A DNA stretch of 64,000 bases from Emergomyces orientalis (lineage: Eukaryota > Ascomycota > Eurotiomycetes > Onygenales > Ajellomycetaceae), in assembly GCA_002110485.1 (NCBI GenBank), contig MOWL01000002.1:124001-188000 (forward strand). Reading direction: 5' to 3'. The position numbers and the translations under genes were made by a program. Position 1 is the first letter of the stretch. Each line of letters opens with the position of its first letter. Of this stretch, positions 11,585 to 22,400 are shown piece by piece. The notes under the pieces are model-generated. The model saw nothing but the letters and a program-made list of their open reading frames with translations, made no database searches and was not told the origin of the DNA.

Positions 11585-12479
11585 ATGACTTCGAAATTGG
11601 TTCCTCCACGTCCAGAGGACGTCATGGTAATACGGAAAGTCCAGAGTGATATAATTACTTTGAATGTTCCTTTCTACCGCTTTGGGTATGCAAAAATCGG
11701 GGGGCGGTGTACAATCGGTACGAATCACCTTGAAATAGACAACAGATCCAGTAATATTGCTAAAAGTATTTGCTAACAGCCTCATTCCAGTCCGTCTACA
11801 AAGTGGTCCTCTAATGGTATTCTCTCCGGTTGCTCTCACGCCCGATGCCCGGGATGCGGTAAATTCCCTAGGAGGGAACGTCAAGTATATTGTGGCTCCA
11901 GATATTGAGCATCACATATTCGTAACACCTTGGAAAGAAGCCTATCCAAACGCCCAGATCATCGCACCAGAAGGCCTGAAGGAGAAACGTGAGAAGAACC
12001 CGGAGACAAGGGGTGTCAGATACGACCACATTTTCACAGCAGCCAACAAAAGGAGCCTCAAAATATCAGACGAGTTCCATGCTGACTTCGATATTGAATA
12101 TGTCAATTCCCACCCTAGCCACGAAATAGTCCTTCTACACAAGCCCTCCAAGACCCTCATCGAAGCAGATCTTCTCTTCAACCTCCCTGCCACGGAGCAA
12201 TTTTCGAAGTCTGGTGAGTCGGCCACTGAGGGTATAATCACAAAGATATTAAGCACATTTCAATCAACAAAACCACCTGGCATGGGGCAAAAGCGGTTTA
12301 TATGGTACGTTTTGTCAGCAAAAGATCGCAAGGGTTTTGCGCAATCGGCAGCTACGATTGAGGGGTGGAGTTTCAATCGGATAATCCCGTGTCACGGAGA
12401 TGTAATTGAGAGTGGAGGCAAGGAGATATTCCGTAATTTGTTTGAGTGGAATTTGGAGGTGGTTAAAAAGCAGACATAA
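11585..12479 (+). CDS. DUF4336 (metallo-beta-lactamase-fold-like) protein
   Basis: Predicted 273 aa from exons 11585-11717 and 11791-12479; the intron has donor GTACGA, a textbook TGCTAAC branch site and acceptor TTCCAG, and splits a Val codon. The protein begins MTSKLVPPRPEDVMVIRKV. It contains the DUF4336 hallmarks: an N-terminal strand pair with RFGYAKIGGRCT, a GPLMVFSPVALT strand, VKYIVAPDIEHHIFV (His-rich metal-like region), EIVLLHKPSKTLIEADLLFN and a C-terminal IIPCHGDVIESGGK. Family knowledge: DUF4336 resembles the metallo-beta-lactamase fold; activity is unknown. The HxxxDH signature of true MBL enzymes is not present, so catalysis is uncertain. Start chosen at 11585 by analogy to usual family length; an in-frame ATG at 11279 would add 102 residues. 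Confidence 0.8.
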
Positions 12480-12896
12480 AGGAAACAGTCTGTAGGTCGA
12501 CAAAAGTTTCTGTTTCCTAATAGGAATCTTGACTTTGAACTGAATTTGGAATTTATATCCTCTGTAAAATACAACGGAATCGAAATCTACATGAGTATTC
12601 AATTTCTATTCTATTTGCTATGGCACCTTTCAATATTGTTTTATTTGCAGAGCTGCACAGAGCTCTTCAGGAGCAGATATCTGACTAAGTCATTACGTAA
12701 TGGAATATAAATAGGTGCGAGCCAATGAGACAGCGCCAGGAAACCAAAGGCGCCTGATGTGGGGATATGGAATGAAGAACTGACATCACATCAACAGACA
12801 TAACGCAAGCATAACATCATTGTGTTGAGGGGTTCAGCACCAAATGAGAGGAAGGGGGGAACCGACGGTTTTAGTGGCCGAGAAGGCTGGCCTGTC
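12480..12896. other. intergenic, VPS34 promoter region
   Basis: 417 bases between the DUF4336 stop and the VPS34 start. A CCAAT pentamer lies at 12,722-12,726, about 170 bases upstream of the VPS34 ATG, a usual distance for a CCAAT-binding-complex site in fungi. Whether it is used is inference. Confidence 0.4.
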
Positions 12897-15709
12897 ATGA
12901 TGGATACCTATACCTTCGCAACATCAGCGCAGGTGGACATACCGATCCATATGAAGATGTATGTGTAGCTCGAGAATAGAGCTATCCGGTAGTTATCTTT
13001 TGTTCGCCACAACTAATTGTCTTCTTTAGATGCAGCTTAGAAGGAAAACAAAAACCGATACCTTTTTCCGTCTTGATCAGAAACCCCGAACTTCGACACC
13101 TCGGATCGAATCAGAACCCGACATCTGACCTCTACGTAACCGTGCAATTATGGGCTAGCTCTAAACCTCTCGGCGTTTCGGTTCAGACGGCATATAAAGC
13201 ATTTAAGACAAGCCGTACATGGAATGAATGGCTTACAATGCCGGTATACATCAAAGATGCACCTATCAATAGCCAGCTGGCCATCACCGTTTGGGATTTG
13301 TCCCCATTGAGTGGAAACGATGCTTACGGCCATTCTGTCCCTTTTGGTGGAACAACCATATCATTATTCGATGACGACGGTACTCTGAAGAAGGGCAGGC
13401 AGAAGTGTAAAATCTACCGGCACAAGGCCGCAGACGGGCTTACGAATACCACAACTCCATCAACGCCACCACAAAAGCGTCGCCTATCTCCGCATATAGA
13501 TCATGGTCCTACCCCGGAGGAAGAGGAGCTAGAGCGTCTGGAAAAGCTCCTGAAGAAACATGAGATGGGTGAGATACCCCGAGTTGACTGGCTAGATCAG
13601 TTGGTGTTCCGGGCTGTGGAGAAGAAAAAATTAGATGCTGAGGAATCTGCCAAAAAGAGGGCAATTCGCCACCAAGCCAATAGGGCAAACGTTGTAGGGA
13701 GGACAAATGGAGAGACAGATAATCTTGATGATGATGAGGAGGAAGACGAGGTAAATGATCACGAAGAGAACTTCGTCCTATACGTCGAATTCCCACGCTT
13801 TGATTTTCCGATTGTTTTTGAAGATTTCGAGTACCCTCGCCTGCCGATATCGTCATATTCTCAGCAGCCTTTATCGGGCTCTAATTCCACTCTCAAACCT
13901 CCCCCGGAAGTCCGTTTGGGCCCCGATATAGATGGCGCGGGCAATGAAGATGATGACCATCGAATAATTCGAATATATGACCCTGAAGTCGGCCAGAAAG
14001 GGAACCCTTGCGAGGACAAACATCGAAGATTAGTACGTAGCCACCGAACGGGAATTATGGATCGCGACCTCAAGCCGAATCCGAAGATTCGTGACGAATT
14101 GAATGAAATTATGTTATACGGACCTACCCAAGAACTGAACTCTGAGGAGAAAGACCTTGTCTGGAAGTTCAGACATCACCTCACTCGTGACAAGAGAGCC
14201 CTGACTAAGTTCGTGAAATCGGTCAATTGGCAAGATGTTAGCGAAGCTCGACAGGCCGTGGAAATTCTCCCCAAGTGGACTGAAATTGACGTGGACGATG
14301 CCTTGGAACTTCTCGGGCCGACTTTCGATAACCCGGCCGTACGTGCATATGCAGTGGACCGGTTGAGGAAGTCTGATGATGAGGAACTCCTTCTGTACCT
14401 CCTGCAGCTAGTACAAGCCTTAAAGTTCGAGGCGATCCCTAATGAGGCTACTGAAGATATAACACAAGATTCCTCTTTAACCAATTTTCTCATCACACGG
14501 GCCGCGAATAACCCACTCCTTGGAAGCTATTTTCATTGGTACCTCATGGTCGAGTGTGATGATGCTGGCCCAAGCACTATTTCCGTCCATCGCAAACTAT
14601 TCGCCCGCGTTGAGTATTACTTTATGGTCGAGCTGGAAAAACACCATCCCGAACAGAGGAAGATTTTGTTACGGCAGGGTGAACTCATTACGATTTTGTC
14701 CAAAATCGCAAAGGATATTCGCTTTTCGAGGGTTAACCGTGCTGTCAAAATCGAGAAGCTGAAGAAATTTTTGTTGGACCCTAAAAATGAGCTTGCCACC
14801 ATTGATCCTCCTCTGCCCCTTCCGCTAGACCCTGAAATTCTGATCACCGGTTGCTTCGCTGAGGGCTCCAATGTTTTCAAATCCTCCCTGTCGCCTCTGC
14901 TAATCAACTTTAAACTTTCTGATGGCCGAAAATATCCTGTGATTTTCAAAGTCGGAGATGATCTTCGACAAGACCAGCTTGTCATACAAATCATCAGTCT
15001 GATGGATCGCCTCTTGCAAAAAGAAAACCTGGATTTGAAACTCACACCCTACCGCATAATTGCCACCAGTGCCAATGCCGGCGCAATGCAATTTATCCCG
15101 TCAACATCTTTATCAGCAGCTTCCGCAAAATACAAGGGCTCGATCCTTGCATATTTGAGAGCGAACAATCCGGACGACAACGAGCCCTTAGGTGTCCGCA
15201 AGGAAACGATGGACACTTACATAAAATCCTGCGCTGGCTACTGCGTGATTACTTACTTGCTTGGCGTAGGTGATAGGCATCTTGACAACCTGTTGATCGC
15301 TCCCGATGGCCATTTCTTCCACGCCGATTTCGGCTTCATACTCGGTCGTGACCCAAAACCATTTGCTCCTATGATGAAACTTTGCAAAGAAATGGTGGAA
15401 GGTATGGGTGGAGCATCGTCACCCAACTATCTGCTATTTAAACAATATTGTTTTACTGCATACACCACACTTCGGAAATCCGCAAACCTTATCCTCAACC
15501 TTTTCAGTTTGATGGTTGATGCAAACATCCCCGATATCCGCGTCGAGCCAGACAAGGCTGTATTGAAGGTGAAGGAGAGGTTCCACTTAGAAATGAGTGA
15601 AGAGGAGGCAATCCGCCATTTCGAGCAGCTCATAGGCGATAGCGTGAACGCTATTTTTGGAGTTGTCATTGACCGTCTTCATGATTTCGTTCAGGGATGG
15701 AGAGCATAG
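12897..15709 (+). CDS. VPS34: Vps34, class III phosphatidylinositol 3-kinase
   Basis: Predicted 913 aa. Phosphorylates phosphatidylinositol to PI3P on endosomal, vacuolar and autophagic membranes as part of the Vps15-Vps34-Atg6 complexes. Exons are 12897-12958 and 13030-15709; the intron (donor GTATGT, acceptor CTTTAG, a CTAAT-type branch site) splits an Ile codon in MKI|CSLEG. Domains: N-terminal C2 (from about residue 20, with acidic insert DDDEEEDE near residues 257-264), helical PIK domain (about 370-560), and lipid-kinase domain (about 610-890). Key motifs are VGDDLRQDQL (ATP-binding region, near 660), catalytic loop GVGDRHLDN (near 766-774), HADFGFILG (near 786-794), and the C-terminal amphipathic membrane helix ending DFVQGWRA. 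Two adjacent ATGs (12897 and 12900) make the exact first residue uncertain. All catalytic residues are present. Confidence 0.96.
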
Positions 15710-16620
15710 TTATCATTAAATGAAACTTTACATCTATTCTACAGATTCATACATGACGGGCGTGGATAACGCTTTTCGGAATATTGGTTGATGGATACAG
15801 GTCCTGGGAGTTAGAAAACCTTTGACGCGTTCGAGGATCAGTTATACTGTACACTATAAGTACTTGAGAATATACCCTGGCAATTGGTTGACGGGCTAAT
15901 ACATTTTGGCTTACACACTATTCTTATATAGTTATTAGTCGGCACTTCTAAGCATTTTGACCGTTGTCCAGTCAAAATTATGTTGGCCTGCATCTTCTTC
16001 AAAATCTCTATCAAATATTGTTGTTTTGTTCCCTGCACCCATCCGTCACAATTGCAGGCGGATATACGGATGATGGCAATTTCATTGTTTACATGGATAA
16101 GGCCATGCGGGTATGATTGCAGGCGATGAAATGAGCTATGAGGGGTGTTCTGTTCGACAGTACTGGTCCATGTTTCGTAACCTATAATTAAATGTATGAT
16201 ATAGATTCCAGATATGTTGTTCCAGAGCATAAGTGTAATCGTGGCCCGGTACAAGTCGTACACACTTGTTGAAACATTCCTGACTTCGACATTGAGTTTC
16301 ACATGGCTTCGAGTCGGGTTCCCGAAAGTCGGGATCGGCTTCGGAATTGGAAGGACGTGATTCGGCTTCACTCCGCACAGACCACATCCGATGCCGATGA
16401 TGCGGCTCGGCGTTTCATTGTTCCAGAAACCAGTGAAACGTAATTTTTACCCCCATCTCAATTGCTCAAAGGCTCTAGTTAATGGCTGGATGAAAGTCAT
16501 TCGCCTTCCGCCTTTACATCCCTACTTCCGGGGAACGTATCTGTGTTTAACATGTGAACCTATTCATTATTCCTCCGAATTGCATCTTTGTTCGCCCATT
16601 CTCCTTTCCTTCATGCTGCC
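15710..16620. other. intergenic, no gene recognised
   Basis: About 0.9 kb between VPS34 and MTG1, both plus strand. A minus-strand open frame of 177 codons (15,838-16,371) has unremarkable composition and no recognisable motif; I regard it as chance. The last 100 bases are the pyrimidine-rich leader of MTG1. Confidence 0.5.
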
Positions 16621-17719
16621 ATGGCCTCCACTTTTGTACCGCGGGCGGCGTTCCCCACAATCGACAGCATTCCGCGCACCTATTTCCTGGGCCATCATAA
16701 AGCTGGACTTGACAAGATGAAGAAAATGTTGTCATCAATCGATCATATTATTGAATGCAGAGATTTTCGCATTCCCGCCACTTCAATCAACCCAGTTTTC
16801 GAGGAAGCTTTGGGAGAGAAACCTAGGTGGATCGTATATACCAAGCGGGACCTTGGAGGCCATGCCAAGCGAGGGAACCAGAGAGTGAGTACTAGGCGTT
16901 AGGCGTATAGTTGTTTTCCTGACTGCTAGAATTATACTAATGTCGGTCGTGGCTACATAGCATGAGCAGATGATACAACGATGGCATAAGGCATCGAAGG
17001 CGTTTTTTACCAGCCGTTTCGATACGAATACTATCATTCCGATCGTAAAGGCACTTAGATCGCAACCTTTCAACACAAATAAGCTTACGGGTTCTCGAAT
17101 CCTGGTAGTCGGAATGCCGAATATTGGAAAATCCAGCCTGATAAATGCACTGCGGAATTATGTAATGAAAAGGGGAAAAGCGGCCAAGACCGGTGCGGAT
17201 CCTGGCGTGACGAGGAAAATTGGCACCGGTATTAAAATCCTTGAGAGGCCACAGGGGTCAGTCTACGTACATGATACACCTGGAGTCTTCATGCCATACA
17301 TGCCAGATTCAGAGAGCATGCTGAAGCTTGCGCTTTGTGGTTGTGTCAAACATACTATTATCCCAACTATCACGCTAGCTGACTATTTGCTTTACCAAAT
17401 CAATCTCCACAATCCAAAGTTGTATGAGAAGTTCTCGCAACCAACAAACGAGATATTACCTTTCTTAGAGTCATTTGGTGCGAAAACAGGATGTTTCGCT
17501 AAGGGCGGAACCCCAGACCTTGACGCCGCCGCCAGAAAGATGGTTCACATGTATCGAGAGGGAAAGTTAGGAACCTTTATCATGGATAATGTGTTGGAGA
17601 CGACATTGAAACTAAAGGAGGAACGATTGGCGGCTATGGGCGGAAGCATTAACCAGGCTAAGAAAGCAGAGAAACAGGCGAAGAGAGAAGAGCATATGGA
17701 GATGGTCGAGGTAGTTTGA
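16621..17719 (+). CDS. MTG1: Mtg1, mitochondrial ribosome-assembly GTPase
   Basis: Predicted 340 aa, circularly permuted GTPase of the YlqF/RbgA (MTG1) family. Family knowledge: acts at the mitochondrial inner membrane in late large-subunit mitoribosome assembly. Exons are 16621-16884 and 16961-17719; the intron has donor GTGAGT and acceptor CATAG with an ACTAAT-type branch. Permuted order is visible: G4 motif YTKRD (residues 73-77) comes before G1 GMPNIGKSS (139-147), then the G2-region threonine in DPGVTRKIG (168-176) and G3 DTPG (193-196). The start ATG gives MASTFVPRAAFPT, a basic, hydroxylated leader compatible with mitochondrial import. The C-terminal tail is lysine-rich (QAKKAEKQAKREE), fitting rRNA contact. 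All nucleotide-binding motifs are intact. Confidence 0.93.
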
Positions 17720-17905
17720 ATACCCGAGCCTCATTTATTTCATGCACTTGTTCTAGATGAGCATTGTACATTATGTAATTATAGATAGATAGAATGCGGG
17801 TAATGAATATAATAATATATGAGCGTACAGTGCAACATGAAAAGTTTTACAATCGTGAAAAACGCCAACCGACCAGAAATGGCATACTATCATACTATCA
17901 TGCTA

Positions 17906-18754
17906 TCAAAGGATTTTATCAAGCAACCTCCGCCGTCGTCTATTCACCAATTCCTCCTGGACCTCCTCGAGAGTAGGCAACCTCCATTCGACACCATCCC
18001 CACCATCTCCAGGAAGAGGCTCCCACCCGTCCGCTGCCTCATCCTCTCCCCTTTTCAGCATATTCTCGAACGCTTCCTTTTCCTTTTGAGATTCATACTC
18101 CAACAGTGTACCATCCTCTTCATCCAACCCATATCCAAAATACGCAGCATCAACATTCCTCCGACCTATATCAGCCACTCTACCCCCACTACCAGTATCC
18201 TCCTCCCGACTTGTCCTGCTTTGCTTTTTTGTGGCAGCCTCAAACATCTCCTTGACACCCGGTAGCTCCTTAGCCCTCCCAAAATATCGATAACCTTTCC
18301 CACCGCCCGGAATCTCCCTGCCATCATCATCATACACCCTCCCTCCACCACGCGTATAATTCGGCCCTCCAAGATTCCTTATCTGAACTTCCCACATCCA
18401 CTTTTCCCGCATCGCCTTATTGATCTCATCATTCAAGTCGCGAATCTGGTAGTCACTCAAGCTCTGGTCCTGAATACGTGAGACCTTGCGCGAAATTTCC
18501 TTCAACACTTGTCCCCGCCATTTCTCGCATATGGGGATCGAAGTAACGGCTGTGATGGCTTTGGGGCGGCGAGTGCGCCCAATGTCGAGGATGCCGAGGT
18601 CAGCGGCTTGGGCGGCGCGGAAGCGGAAAAGCATAGACTGCGCCTTTTCGCTGTTGCGAGCCTAAGTTTTAAATTGATCATAGTTAGTTTTTTGCCTGGT
18701 TCTCTCTTTCTTTATCTGTCGCTTCTCAAAGCTGCGAAACAGGCGGCTCACCAT
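17906..18754 (-). CDS. ISY1: Isy1, pre-mRNA splicing factor (NineTeen complex)
   Basis: Predicted 252 aa. Family knowledge: Isy1 joins the Prp19/NineTeen complex and contacts the branch-site region of the catalytic spliceosome. The large exon 17906-18661 encodes everything after the initiator. The upstream exon contributes only the ATG (18754-18752), immediately followed by GTGAGC; the acceptor is CTTAG before GCTCGC. The join gives M|ARNSEKAQSMLFRFRAAQA, the highly conserved Isy1 start, which fixes this structure. Further conserved blocks are RPKAITAVTSIPICEKWR, SRIQDQSLSDYQIRDLNDEI, REKWMWEVQIRNLGGPNY and GYRYFGRAKELPGVKE. The C-terminus is acidic and then basic (NRRRRRLLDKIL). Located tail-to-tail with MTG1, 186 bases apart. 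Confidence 0.95.
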
Positions 18755-19456
18755 GGCTGTGGTGTGCTAGGAGAACAGGCAGAGATATCAACAATAGATA
18801 AATCAGGTAGGAGTAATGTAGGAGTGGGCAGTTTGCACTTCTCACAACAGAAGATTGGAGAACGAGATGAAAAAAAATTGGAACGGTGTTGAGTATCAAA
18901 ATGGTTGCTATACGGGAAGGTAATACGTTGGCGACAAATCTTCGATGCGCAGGTGTTTTCAATGTTGCTCAATCGGGTTAGCGTCGTCACAAACGGAAGA
19001 GCTCCACATTTCCCCAACGTCTGGGGGTGAACTGCACGCAAAGAACAGTATCAGCGAGGAAGAATTACTTATTTTTATTCGTATATAAAGACTGCAATTT
19101 CTTAACTTGAATGGGTATCTATTTACATATGCGTTAAAATCTGTATGATCAATTCAGGGAACCAACTAACAAAACTATACATGGGCGCCCAAGTAAAGTA
19201 TAGGCAGCTAACACGAAAGCAAAATAAATTTAAACTGGAACGCTCCCTCAAAAATCCATACTATGCATCCTGCTCATCACATATCTCATGCATTCATGGC
19301 AACATAAACCGCCCTGTCACACTAATCCATAAGAAACAACGAAGAACAAACATGCCAATAGAACTCAGGCCCCTCATCAATGCACCCGAGTAATTATTTT
19401 GCTCAAATACGGATTCTCCAAAGAGACAAACGAAAAAAAGAGGAAAAATAAGACAC
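18755..19456. other. intergenic, ISY1 promoter and myosin 3' flank
   Basis: 0.7 kb between two minus-strand genes. It should contain the 3' UTR and polyadenylation region of the myosin gene and the promoter and 5' UTR of ISY1. No open frame with recognisable content. Confidence 0.5.
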
Positions 19457-22400
19457 TCATAGGAAACCTTTGGAGTTACTCAACTTCCGTTGCGGAACTT
19501 CGATAGAGCCATTTGGTCCCGGGCCGACGAAGACGCCACTACCGCGGCGACTCCCATTGACACCACCGAATCGATCACCTATTTCACTCAATCCAGTCAT
19601 TGTCCCGCTGCGACCCATTGCGCTGCCTCTCTCTACTCGCAGCCCCTTCCAGCCTTCCAGCTCTCGCTCAAGTCGTAGAGATTTCTCTCGCTCTTCACGT
19701 AGTTCCCGCTCAGCTCGACGGGCCTGGAGTTGATTTTCAGAATCACTTGATTGGAGCTCTTCAATGGTCTTGAGGAGCCGATCGATCTTGTCGCGAGACT
19801 TAGAAATATCATCCGATAGTTGTGTATTCATTTTATCACGGCGATCGATCTGGGATTGAAGGTCCTTCACAGTGCGATCAAAATTGCGGACGGATCGTTG
19901 ATCAGCATTTCGCTTGGATTCTTGTTCATCCAACTGGGTTTCAAGCTATATAAAATCCATGTGTTAGTACTGGGATGCTTTATATGAGCCTTACATTAAG
20001 TTTGGGGAAATATCCTACCTCTTGGATACGTTTGTGCAAAAACCTCACATCCTGGCTAGCAGAGGAGTACCCTTTAGTCTCCAAATCAACGCATTTCAAC
20101 TGCGCCTCCTTGAGTTGTTTTTCCAAGGCCGCTTTTTCCTTGAAGAGTTGAGCAGTTGATTCGCGTTCCGCGACAATTTCCTTCTGTATTTCCGTTGCCA
20201 TGGCTTCTGCTCGCCTCATCTTTCCAACCGCAGCTGAAGACAAGTCTTCCTGCAGTGCAAGTTTAGTTTTCAATTCAAGGAGCTCCCGATCCATCTCTGC
20301 GGCGTTGCGCAGCGAAGGGTTCTCTCCTTGTGCTAGTTCAGCCAAGCGATCTGACGCTTCATTGAGGCGCGCTTCAAGGGTTCTCTTCTCTTTAAGCAGT
20401 GCGTCGCGCTCGCCGGAGATGTCATCGACCGACGTTCGAAGGCCGCGAACCTGGGAGAGCAAGGTAACTACTTTGCTCTGCGCATCGTTGTGTGCGTTAA
20501 CGGCTTCGTCGCGTGAAATCGATACGTCCTGTAAAGTCATTTCCAGCCGTGCCTTCTCCTTAGCCCAGGTAGAGCTATTCAGGACTTCGTCGTCCCACTT
20601 GGATCGGAGCTCTTCGATTTCTTCCCGTAGTCGAGTATTTTCCCCTCGGATATGGAGCACATTCTCACGCTCGATCTCGAGCTCATTCGTCAAAGTCGAG
20701 AATTCCATCTGATATTTCTTCCTCGTTTGCTCCAAGGAGGTTTCCTTGTCTTCAATGTCCATGGCGCGCTGGCTTCTGTAATCTTCTAATTCATTTTGCA
20801 ACCTCCTCTTTGCTTGCAATGCTGCGTCAAGGTCAGCTGCGAGGTCTTCAACTTTTTCTTCATACGACTGTGTTTGACGTTGTAAATCTTCGACAAGGTT
20901 ATCCATCTGTTTCCGCTCTGCCATAATGGTCGCACATGTGTCTTCTGCTTCCTTGGCTTGTGCTTTGGCAAACTGTTCGGCCCGGCTAGCCTTCAAAACT
21001 GCGATTTCAGCTTGTTCAAGTTTCCCAAAATATTCATCGGCCCGGCTCTTGTAGAGCTCGAGGCTCGAGGTCAAGTCGACAACCTTGGAAGTTTCAGCGT
21101 CGAGTCTGATTTGAAGGTCTGAAAACTCCTGGAGCAATTGGGATCGACTGGCTGCATCTTGTTCCCTGGCAAGCTGCGATTCCCTCAAATCGGAGTGAGC
21201 ATCTCGTAGTTCGACCTCAAGGCTTGCCCTTGCATGCTTGATCTTGTCGAACTGGCTCTTCGCATCCGTTAAATCGGCCAGGGCGCTCTTGTGGGCCTGG
21301 AGGAGTGATTTTCTCGACTGTTCTTGAGAGTTAAGTAGGTCATAGAGTTCCTCATGGGATTTGGCTTGAACGTCGCGTAGTGTCAACTCTCCAGATTGAA
21401 TGCTTCGTTCCAGAGCGGACACTTTCTTGGCGGAATCGTCAAGCTTTTCATGAAGGCGTCCATTTTCACGCTCAAGCAGTTGCATACGTCGGATCGAAGG
21501 GCTCTCATCTTGCCACGAATCTCGAGCTGGAGTTGACCTCTCGAGTTGACTTTGGAGATGCCGATTCTGCATCTCAGTGAGCTGAAGCTGATTTTGAAGC
21601 ATTTCAATCTCAGCAGCGGTATCCATTCGCTTCTGGTAAGCCACAGTGTCCACGGTTTTGTCAGATCGGCCAGAATCATTAGCCCCATCATTGAAATTAA
21701 ACCGGCGATTGTTTGGCGTGGAAGGATTAGAGTAGCGTTTGACAGGTTCAGAATTTTTCCTGAAATGATTGGGCGAACGCGACACTGCAACTTGATTTTG
21801 ATCAATCTCTTCAAGAAGCGCCCGTTTGGAAGACGAATATCGAGCATCAAGCTCAGCCATCTCATCCGCATGGCGTCGGCGCATTTCGGCTAGTTGGCTC
21901 TCTGCGCGAGTGCACTTCTCTTCCGTAACTCGAAGCTTGTTTTGTACCGATTCCAACACTGCCGCCATGTCCACGCTCTTAGACAAGTCTGGCTTGACCG
22001 TTTCCCATGAATTGAGATTTTCACTTGCTTCGGGATTGAATACTTTATGGAGAAGCATCAGCTGCTGGTGGCAATCATGAAGTTCTTTATTTGCTTGATC
22101 AATGGAAGCTTGAAGTTTCCGCGTGTTGGCTTGGGCCTGGGTTCTAAGTTGCCTTTCGGTTTCGAGGTTTCTGTTAGCCTCAGCAAGCTGGATATTGGAC
22201 GCTGATGCTGCTTTCTCGGCACTTCGCGTGGCTTTATGTTCCCTAGTAACTTCATGGTTTAGATCTTCGACGCTTAGGGCTAGCTTTTCTTTCTGTTTTT
22301 CAAGCGAGGTGATTGATAGTTGAGCATCACCTAGTTGTCGGGAAAGCTGTTTGTTGACTTCCTCCAACCGAGTCTTTTCATTCTGGATCTGCACCATCCT

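Noticed and set aside
15838..16371. 177-codon minus-strand frame downstream of VPS34
   Set aside because: No ascribable domain or composition bias, and an overlapping frame of similar quality exists in another phase.
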